A DNA stretch of 16,305 bases from positions 1-16,305 of the forward strand of contig SICT01000016.1 in assembly GCA_009691315.1 (NCBI GenBank). The letters run 5' to 3'. The translations under genes were made by a program, and so were the position numbers. Source of the stretch: Candidatus Uhrbacteria bacterium. GTDB lineage: Bacteria > Patescibacteriota > Patescibacteriia > 2-12-FULL-60-25. The notes beneath the pieces are model-generated. The model was not told the DNA's origin. It saw nothing but the letters and a program-made list of their open reading frames with translations, and searched no databases. Below, one piece after another: positions 7,891-11,886 of the stretch; the stretch's first letter is position 1; every line of letters starts with the position of its first letter.

Positions 7891-8223
7891 GTGCCCATTG
7901 TTCGCTCCATTTACATCGCCTATGCATTCTGGAACGAAGTTTTGAACAAATTTCCAAAAACACAACGCCATCTACTTGGAACGAAGTGTGCGGAGTACCT
8001 TCTTCAAATTCTCGAACTAACTTTAGCGACGGCTCAAGCGAGCGAGGGAAAAGAGAAGGCCGTGAGCTTACGACAAGCGAGCGTGAAACTGGATACGCTA
8101 AAACTGCTCATTCGACTTTGTAAAAACTGCAAATGCGTTTCCAATTCCACCTACTTGCAAATGGAATCGCAGCTTCAGGAGATCGGACGAATGCTGGGCG
8201 GATGGTCAAAATCTGTTTCATAA
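7891..8223 (+). CDS. avd: DGR accessory variability determinant (Avd / four-helix bundle protein)
   Basis: 110 residues from GTG 7891. The sequence is diagnostic for the bAvd-like four-helix family: VPIVRSIYIAYAFWNEVLNKFPKTQRHLLG (helix 1 and the conserved KFPK.QR..LG turn), a helix with LLQILELTLATAQAS, then LRQASVKLDTLKLLIRLCKN, and the C-terminal LQEIGRMLGGWSKS, a strongly conserved end. Avd forms a basic pentameric barrel that binds the RT and template RNA and is needed for mutagenic retrohoming. There is no good ribosome binding site before the GTG; the better one precedes ATG 7836 in another frame. The gene is on the strand opposite to RT, TR and target, which is not the usual layout, and it converges on the template repeat with a shared hairpin between them. 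Confidence 0.92.
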   Translation: MPIVRSIYIAYAFWNEVLNKFPKTQRHLLGTKCAEYLLQILELTLATAQASEGKEKAVSLRQASVKLDTLKLLIRLCKNCKCVSNSTYLQMESQLQEIGRMLGGWSKSVS

Positions 8224-8226
8224 AAG

Positions 8227-8255
8227 CAAACCCCTGTCTCAATGACAGGGGTTTG
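8227..8255. terminator. Bidirectional hairpin between avd and the template repeat
   Basis: The perfect inverted repeat CAAACCCCTGTC / GACAGGGGTTTG has 12 bp arms and a 5 base loop. It starts four bases after the avd stop. On the minus strand the 3' arm is followed by the U-rich TTTGCTTTTATG, a fair intrinsic terminator for RNA coming from the template repeat. On the plus strand it has only a short T run and would end avd less efficiently. Confidence 0.75.
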
Positions 8256-8265
8256 TGATGGGGAG

Positions 8266-8395
8266 TCCCGGAAGGACGGAACGGAGAGGTTGTCGTTGGA
8301 GTTGTCGTCCGGGTTCGAGTTGAGCTTCACCTGCTGATTGTCACGGTTGAAGTTCACGTAGGGAACGTTCCGCCACTGCTTCTCGTCGGGAGCCG
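8266..8395 (-). repeat. DGR template repeat (TR)
   Basis: This 130 bp segment matches 8891-9020 at a constant offset of 625 bases with no gaps. Its sense strand has 33 adenines, many in AAC codons placed at the positions that vary. Of the 130 positions 21 differ, all at template adenines: 15 A to G, 4 A to T, 2 A to C. The 24 bases at its 3' sense end (8266-8289) are identical in both copies, and only the terminal base is an adenine; this is the expected place of the initiation-of-mutagenic-homology sequence. Homology stops abruptly at both borders. The TR is also open in the VR reading frame, as expected of a copy of coding sequence. Confidence 0.96.
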
Positions 8396-8702
8396 AAAAG
8401 GGTGTTTTCTTTGTCCATGACACCGGATCCAGACGCATCTAGATCCTGAATTTTATGCGGGACAAACTCTGCGCTCTCCTCGCGCAGCCTGTTCCAAAAG
8501 AAAACACGGAGTACCCATCATTCGCGGCGTATCATCCTGCGCTCTTGCTGGAGCTATGGGTGACACCCCGAAGCTTTAGCGAAGGGGTGCGCTCTCCGCA
8601 TCCGTGGACGCGAGGATTCTGACGCATATGCGAGTGATAAGAGATTTCGGCGACCGGCATCCGTAAGCGCCGATACATGAGCCTACTTTCCGTACCTGAT
8701 TG
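8396..8702 (-). ncRNA. Structured noncoding leader of the putative TR RNA
   Basis: No convincing gene lies in these ~300 bases. They are dense in short dyads: CTGCGC/GCGCAG (8469-8487), CACCCC/GGGGTG with an inner GC pair (8564-8589), GGGTGACACCC (8558-8568), the 10 bp palindrome CGCATATGCG (8623-8632), CGGCG/CGCCG (8648-8672) and GGATC/GATCC (near 8425-8447). On the minus strand a perfect TATAAT (8709-8714) sits just upstream, and the hairpin at 8227-8255 sits downstream of TR, so a minus-strand RNA of about 480 bases (8702 to about 8224) carrying TR is plausible. The extent and existence of this RNA are inferred. Confidence 0.4.
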
Positions 8703-8708
8703 TAGCAG

Positions 8709-8714
8709 ATTATA
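8709..8714 (-). promoter_or_regulatory. Candidate -10 element for TR RNA
   Basis: A perfect TATAAT on the minus strand lies directly after the terminator of the target gene and about 310 bases before the template repeat. The hexamer 17 bases upstream (TAGATG) is a poor -35, so this is a suggestion only. Confidence 0.35.
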
Positions 8715-8720
8715 GGAAAT

Positions 8721-8803
8721 GAAAAAGCCGGCATCTACGAGAGACGCAAGCTTCTTCCCGCCAGAGGCGGACAAGCACGAAGCGTTGCGTTGTAGATACC
8801 GGC
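8721..8803 (-). terminator. Large hairpin with U-run downstream of the target gene
   Basis: On the minus strand GCCGGTATCTAC (8803-8792) pairs with GTAGATGCCGGC (8738-8727), 12 bp with one U-G pair, and is followed by CTTTTTCATTTCC, an intrinsic terminator shape. The stem is not simple: inside it are ACGCAAGCTTC/GAAGCGTTGCGT with one bulge and CCGCC-AGA-GGCGG. The U-G pair is an A-C mismatch on the other strand, which favours the minus strand as the functional RNA. It probably ends the target mRNA. Confidence 0.75.
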
Positions 8804-8808
8804 CAAGT

Positions 8809-8861
8809 GGGACCGGAGGAACCAACCCCGCAAGCATGCGGGGAAGGTTCCTCCGAGTCCC
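8809..8861 (-). other. Hairpin just downstream of the variable repeat (candidate DGR target-site hairpin)
   Basis: GGGAC, GGAGGAACC and CCCCGCA pair with TGCGGGG, GGTTCCTCC and GTCCC around a 4 base loop: 21 bp in all, interrupted by one aa/aa internal loop and one small asymmetric internal loop. It begins 26 bases after the target stop codon and 30 bases after the VR. In characterised DGRs a hairpin or cruciform with a 4 base loop just after the VR promotes retrohoming. Position and shape agree; the arms here are longer and the distance greater than in the Bordetella phage prototype, as far as I recall. Confidence 0.6.
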
Positions 8862-8886
8862 AAGTGTCCAAGTGCCGAGAGCCGAG

Positions 8887-9699
8887 CTACTCCCGGAAGG
8901 ACGGAACGGAGAGGTAGCCGCCGGAGTAGTCGCCCGGGCGCGAGTCGAGCCTCACCTGCCGAAGGCCACGGCTGAAGCCCACGCAGGGAACGTTCCGCCA
9001 CCGCTTCCCGACGGGAGCCGTGCACTTCAGGCCCGGGAGCCAGAAGCCGAAGCGCTTCTCGTAGTCCGTCGCCTTGATCCGGGCCGGGTGCTCCGCACTC
9101 ATGAAGAGCAGGGCGCAGCCGGGGGACTTCGGGTTGCGGACGTCGATGGGCTTCTTGCCGACGTTCGTGTCGAGCTTGATGCATACCCATCGCATTGTGT
9201 ACGGCTTGAACTCGGGTCCGTCGCCCTCCGCGTCGTCCTTGCGGTCGTCGGAGAGGAGACGGAGCTTCTTCTGATTCGAGAGCATGCCGTCCCAGCGCCA
9301 CTTGTCGTCCTGTCCGTCGACGGTCCACTCCCACGCCAACTCGGACGTGTTCTGGAGCGTGTCGAGCGTCGCGTCGAGGACGACGACCGTCTCGGGGTCG
9401 TTCGGATCGAACTCGGGGGCGGCTTCGGAGCCGATCCACGAGAACTTGCCGAAGTCGACGCCCTTCGCCGCACAGCGCGCCTTGAAGGCCGCGAGCACGT
9501 CGACGGTGGTGTTGAACACACCGTGGATGAGGCGGAGGGACGGGAACTCGTCGAGCTTGCCCACCCACTCCTTCGTCATCTCGTCGTCGCCGGCGAGCTT
9601 GGCGACCCGCTCGGGCGTGAGACCGAACCGACCCAGGCGACCGACGAGCTCGATGATCTGCGTACCACTGAGCTGCGAAGCGAGGTTCTGACTGGCCAT
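8887..9699 (-). CDS. DGR target protein with C-terminal variable region
   Basis: 270 residues from ATG 9699; an upstream frame exists but lacks support. There is no signal peptide or membrane segment. The N-terminus (LSGTQIIELVGRLGRFGLTPERVAKLAGDD) looks like a helical adaptor. The C-terminal part (KRFGFWLPGLKC...WRNVP..GF.R....V.L.S..GDYS..YLSVPSFRE) fits the C-type-lectin-like fold of DGR targets, but this was judged by eye. The VR encodes residues 227-270. Seventeen residues differ from the template translation, at 230, 231, 233, 239, 241, 243, 245-247, 250, 252, 254, 256, 258 and 260-262, all nonsynonymous. The protein presumably binds a variable ligand; the ligand is unknown. The gene is much richer in G+C than its neighbours. 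A strong promoter (9859-9887) and a structured leader precede it. Confidence 0.93.
   Translation of the reverse strand: MASQNLASQLSGTQIIELVGRLGRFGLTPERVAKLAGDDEMTKEWVGKLDEFPSLRLIHGVFNTTVDVLAAFKARCAAKGVDFGKFSWIGSEAAPEFDPNDPETVVVLDATLDTLQNTSELAWEWTVDGQDDKWRWDGMLSNQKKLRLLSDDRKDDAEGDGPEFKPYTMRWVCIKLDTNVGKKPIDVRNPKSPGCALLFMSAEHPARIKATDYEKRFGFWLPGLKCTAPVGKRWRNVPCVGFSRGLRQVRLDSRPGDYSGGYLSVPSFRE
8891..9020 (-). repeat. DGR variable repeat (VR)
   Basis: Homologous to the TR at 8266-8395 over 130 bp without gaps. All 21 differences fall on template adenines. The VR starts two bases inside the final Glu codon and covers the last 44 codons of the target gene. The first 24 bases (8891-8914) are identical to TR and almost free of sense-strand adenine. 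Flanking bases diverge at once on both sides. Confidence 0.96.
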
Positions 9700-9741
9700 G
9701 GTGACCTGCCTTTCCTGTGAGTGCCATAGACTAGCCCGGGT

Positions 9742-9758
9742 TCCGCACAGCGTGCGGA
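9742..9758 (-). other. Leader hairpin 1 of the target mRNA
   Basis: TCCGCAC-AGC-GTGCGGA is a perfect 7 bp stem with a 3 base loop, about 43 bases upstream of the target start codon and inside the predicted 5' leader. Confidence 0.5.
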
Positions 9759-9777
9759 TTACCAAACCTGCCTTTGA

Positions 9778-9829
9778 TTGAAAACGGCATGCTAAGGCCA
9801 ACAAATTGGCCGCAATATGCCGTTTTCAA
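9778..9829 (-). other. Long two-part hairpin in the target mRNA leader
   Basis: The arms TTGAAAACGGCAT / ATGCCGTTTTCAA (13 bp, perfect) enclose a symmetric 5x5 internal loop and a second perfect stem GGCCAA-CAAA-TTGGCC. There is no U-run on the minus strand, so it is not a classical terminator for mntA or an attenuator of the usual kind. It lies between the promoter at 9859-9887 and the target ATG at 9699, so it would be near the 5' end of that mRNA. Confidence 0.7.
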
Positions 9830-9858
9830 ACTCTTTTCTTTTCAATGTTCAATAAACA

Positions 9859-9887
9859 AATATAGCACAAAATAGGGGTTTTGTCAA
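9859..9887 (-). promoter_or_regulatory. Promoter of the DGR target gene
   Basis: On the minus strand TTGACA (9882-9887, perfect) is followed by a 17 base spacer and TATATT (9859-9864, five of six), with an extended TGC just before the -10. The expected transcript starts near 9852 and has a leader of about 150 bases containing two hairpins. This is the best sigma-70-type promoter in the window. Confidence 0.75.
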
Positions 9888-9898
9888 TGATTGACAAA
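9880..9898. promoter_or_regulatory. 19 bp perfect palindrome over the -35 (candidate operator)
   Basis: TTTGTCAAT-G-ATTGACAAA is a perfect dyad with 9 bp arms that covers the entire -35 hexamer of the target promoter. This is a typical operator position for a dimeric repressor. No regulator gene is obvious next to it; the nearby MNT/HEPN pair could in principle autoregulate but has no DNA-binding domain that I can see. Confidence 0.6.
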
Positions 9899-9918
9899 GC
9901 TTGATTGGCACATACGCC

Positions 9919-10209
9919 CTAAAGCGGGTGGTGATGTTTCTGGATAATCTTTCGAAACTCTGGACCGGTCATAGCCCACTCAACCAGATCAACACGAAAT
10001 GGCAACGTGAATTGTGAAAAATCTTCTCGCAGGAAAGCGAGGGTATCGGAAGGAACAAGCTGATCGCCAAGGATCGCCAGATCTAAATCAGAATAAGGTT
10101 TGGCCTTGCCCGTCACGCGTGAACCAAACACAACCACTTGACGATCTGGAATATGTTTTTTGAGGATGGAAATGACCATTTTTAAATCCTCCTGATCGAT
10201 CGTGATCAT
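9919..10209 (-). CDS. mntA: MNT-type minimal nucleotidyltransferase (antitoxin of a HEPN/MNT pair)
   Basis: 96 residues. The DNA polymerase-beta-like nucleotidyltransferase signature is complete: GS at 29-30, ten residues, then DLD at 41-43 (GSx10DxD), and the third metal-binding Asp in FRVDLVEW (D74). MntA-like enzymes transfer AMP groups onto the Tyr of the partner HEPN toxin motif and so neutralise it (type VII toxin-antitoxin). The ATG overlaps the TGA of the upstream HEPN gene by four bases (10206-10209), the usual coupled arrangement. The substrate and partner are inferred from family and neighbourhood. Confidence 0.88.
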   Translation of the reverse strand: MITIDQEDLKMVISILKKHIPDRQVVVFGSRVTGKAKPYSDLDLAILGDQLVPSDTLAFLREDFSQFTLPFRVDLVEWAMTGPEFRKIIQKHHHPL

Positions 10210-10559
10210 ACGCGCTTCTCTAGCACCGAAAGAAGAAATTGCACATCCGCTAAAAATAATTTAGCATCTTGATAAACGTTTTCAGCGATCTGTTCATCAT
10301 AAGCGTGAGAGGACTTATTACGAGCATCACGATATTTAAACCATTCTTTTGGATCTTTGATCAACCCCGCTTCAGCCGCTAAACGACACAGATCGTTAAA
10401 TGTCAATTCATCGACATTTTGCGTGAGAGGACTTTTTTCCTGAAAGTACCGTTGGATCATTTTAATAGCTAATTCAAACGTATATTCAAAACGTTGGATG
10501 GTCGCGTCTCGCACAATGACTGTTTTTGGTTGTACGAAAACTTCTTCAAGAGAAGCCAC
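10206..10559 (-). CDS. hepT: HEPN / nucleotidyltransferase substrate-binding protein (toxin), N-terminus probably shortened
   Basis: 117 residues from GTG 10559. It matches the HI0074-like HEPN family: IVRDATIQRFEYTFELAIKMIQRYF (helices 1-2), a LTFNDLCRLAAEAGLI segment, and RNKSSHAY at 80-87, which is the RX4HXY ribonuclease motif with the Tyr that MntA partners modify. The homology seems to extend upstream of the GTG (LLQKVVASLEEVF looks like helix 1), but the frame is closed by TAA at 10578-10580 with no better start. So the family's usual first helix is cut short, or the true start was lost. A 6 bp hairpin (10561-10576) directly before the GTG would hide the AGAAGG sequence. It overlaps mntA by four bases. 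Confidence 0.85.
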   Translation of the reverse strand: MASLEEVFVQPKTVIVRDATIQRFEYTFELAIKMIQRYFQEKSPLTQNVDELTFNDLCRLAAEAGLIKDPKEWFKYRDARNKSSHAYDEQIAENVYQDAKLFLADVQFLLSVLEKRV

Positions 10560-10560
10560 T

Positions 10561-10576
10561 ACCTTCTGAAGAAGGT
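10561..10576 (-). promoter_or_regulatory. Hairpin covering the ribosome binding site of the HEPN gene
   Basis: The minus strand reads ACCTTC-TTCA-GAAGGT, a perfect 6 bp stem with a tetraloop, one base before the GTG start. The 3' arm contains the only Shine-Dalgarno-like sequence (GAAGG), so folding would lower translation of the toxin. Confidence 0.45.
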
Positions 10577-10643
10577 GTTAGTATCATGGGCGTATTTGTT
10601 GTCATAACAACTTGAGCCTATCAAATTATCCATAAACGGCCAA

Positions 10644-11804
10644 TCACAACCCAACTGCCTGCCTCAATCCATTCCAAATCACCCCACCATATTGAAAGAG
10701 ATCATGAGTAGTCACAAGAACGATTAGAATGAGGAGCAAAGCAAACCCGATCCGATGAATGGTCGCTTCAATAAGTGGACTTGCTTTGCGCCGACGAATA
10801 GCTTCAATCACAATAAATAGCGCACGACCACCATCTAACGCCGGAATGGGGAGAAAATTTATAATAGCGAGATTGATAGACAAGAGCGCGGTAAATTGCG
10901 CGAGTGACCAGATCCCTTGGCGCGCAATCTGTCCGGTCATCACCGCAATCCCAATCGGCCCGGAAACATCTGCACTCAAACGATGCTGGACAAATAAATC
11001 ACGCACCAGTGCTCCCAACCCGAACAAAATAAATTTTGTATAAATAAACGTGGTCACGCATCCCTGGATAATCGCTTGATGAATGGGGAAACGAACAATA
11101 CCCGTATCACTCAATGACACGCCGAGCGCCATACGTTTGACCGATTCCAAATATTTTTCCTGCGCACTCAAATGAATTTCCTGTTGACCGCGTAAGAGCG
11201 TCAGCGCAACCGGTTGATTTTCTGCCTGAGCATGCAAGAGCGTTTGCGCTTGGCTAGATCCAGTGATGCGCGTGCCATTAATAGACACTAAAAAATCTCC
11301 CGCCTGAATCCCTGCCATTTGCGCCGGAGACTTGTCCACGATCTCCATGATCTGCACTTTTTTATCACGCACCACCGCGCCTTGTGGCAATCCCTCTGTC
11401 TGTGTTGGAACACCAACAGAAAACGCGATACTAAAAATCACAATCGCAATCAACCAATTCATCATCACCCCAGCCGCTAAAATAAATAATCGCGGCAAAA
11501 CTTTTTTTGAAGCAAAGGAATCTGTCTCACCTTTGATCTCCCCTTCTTCACCCTTGAGCCGAACAAATCCACCCAACGGCAGCCAATTAAGTGACCAAAT
11601 CGTATTCTTGTACGGCCCTTGATCTTTTGCCGACACCCGTTTCCACTTCCCATTCACCCGCACAAATCCCAACGCCCGCGGCGGAAACCCATACCCAAAC
11701 TCATCCGCTTTAACGCCACAGATACGCGCCGCCATGTAATGCCCGAATTCGTGGCCGAGAACGAGGATGGAGAGAACGGCGAGAAAGATGAGGAGGGAAA
11801 GCAT
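10644..11804 (-). CDS. rseP: RIP zinc metalloprotease / site-2 protease (RseP family)
   Basis: 386 residues, normal for the family. HEFGH at 18-22 in the first membrane helix is the zinc-binding HExxH; the second metal site is NFLPIPALDGGR near 315-326. A membrane helix near residue 110-130 (LFILAAGVMMNWLIAIVIFSIAF) precedes a PDZ domain (about 140-215, with MAGIQAGDFLVSINGT). A last helix ends the protein. Site-2 proteases cut membrane-embedded substrates such as anti-sigma factors and signal peptides; the substrate here is unknown. The ATG has no Shine-Dalgarno. An extended -10 (TGCTATCTT) 15 bases upstream suggests an almost leaderless mRNA. Confidence 0.95.
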   Translation of the reverse strand: MLSLLIFLAVLSILVLGHEFGHYMAARICGVKADEFGYGFPPRALGFVRVNGKWKRVSAKDQGPYKNTIWSLNWLPLGGFVRLKGEEGEIKGETDSFASKKVLPRLFILAAGVMMNWLIAIVIFSIAFSVGVPTQTEGLPQGAVVRDKKVQIMEIVDKSPAQMAGIQAGDFLVSINGTRITGSSQAQTLLHAQAENQPVALTLLRGQQEIHLSAQEKYLESVKRMALGVSLSDTGIVRFPIHQAIIQGCVTTFIYTKFILFGLGALVRDLFVQHRLSADVSGPIGIAVMTGQIARQGIWSLAQFTALLSINLAIINFLPIPALDGGRALFIVIEAIRRRKASPLIEATIHRIGFALLLILIVLVTTHDLFQYGGVIWNGLRQAVGL

Positions 11805-11819
11805 ATTTTAGGTATACGA

Positions 11820-11828
11820 AAGATAGCA
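11820..11828 (-). promoter_or_regulatory. Candidate extended -10 promoter of rseP
   Basis: The minus strand reads TGC-TATCTT, with the -10 at 11820-11825 (four of six). There is no good -35. The predicted start is only about 8-10 bases before the ATG, and no ribosome binding site is visible. Confidence 0.35.
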
Positions 11829-11849
11829 TTGAAAAAAGATTTTGGGTAG

Positions 11850-11884
11850 AAATAAAAATCGCGGCCTCAGTGATGAGAGCCGCG
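11850..11884 (-). terminator. Intrinsic terminator of the helicase-sigma gene
   Basis: On the minus strand CGCGGC-CTC pairs with GAG-GCCGCG around a 6 base loop (one bulged base), followed by ATTTTTATTTC. It begins three bases after the stop codon of the gene ending at 11887. Confidence 0.85.
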
Positions 11885-11886
11885 TG

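Larger units (their letters stand above)
6840..9699 (-). other. Diversity-generating retroelement (DGR) cassette
   Basis: All DGR parts are present: target gene with a 3' variable repeat (8887-9699; VR 8891-9020), template repeat (8266-8395), Avd homologue (7891-8223, plus strand) and reverse transcriptase (6840-7811). In DGRs the RT copies the template RNA with errors at adenines, and the cDNA replaces the VR, diversifying the target protein. The adenine-only difference pattern between TR and VR shows directly that this element has been active. Target, TR and RT share one orientation and avd is inverted. Confidence 0.95.

Noticed and set aside
8175..8438. Minus-strand 87-codon frame spanning the template repeat
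   Set aside because: It is open only because the TR is a copy of coding sequence in the VR frame; upstream and downstream of TR the translation has no family features and it runs antisense into avd.
8532..8837. Minus-strand 101-codon frame after the target gene
   Set aside because: It crosses both large hairpins, the terminator and the dyad-rich noncoding stretch; the composition reflects repeats and stems, not a protein.
8719..9720. Plus-strand 333-codon frame
   Set aside because: It is antisense to the target gene and stays open because of high G+C; the VR mutation pattern proves the minus strand is the coding one.
9700..9804. N-terminal extension of the target protein to 9804
   Set aside because: The extra 35 codons run through the leader hairpins and resemble no protein; the ATG at 9699 with a purine-rich stretch upstream is the better start.
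9778..9829. Hairpin considered as terminator of mntA
   Set aside because: No U-run follows it on the minus strand, and it lies downstream of a strong promoter firing in the same direction, so a leader role fits better.
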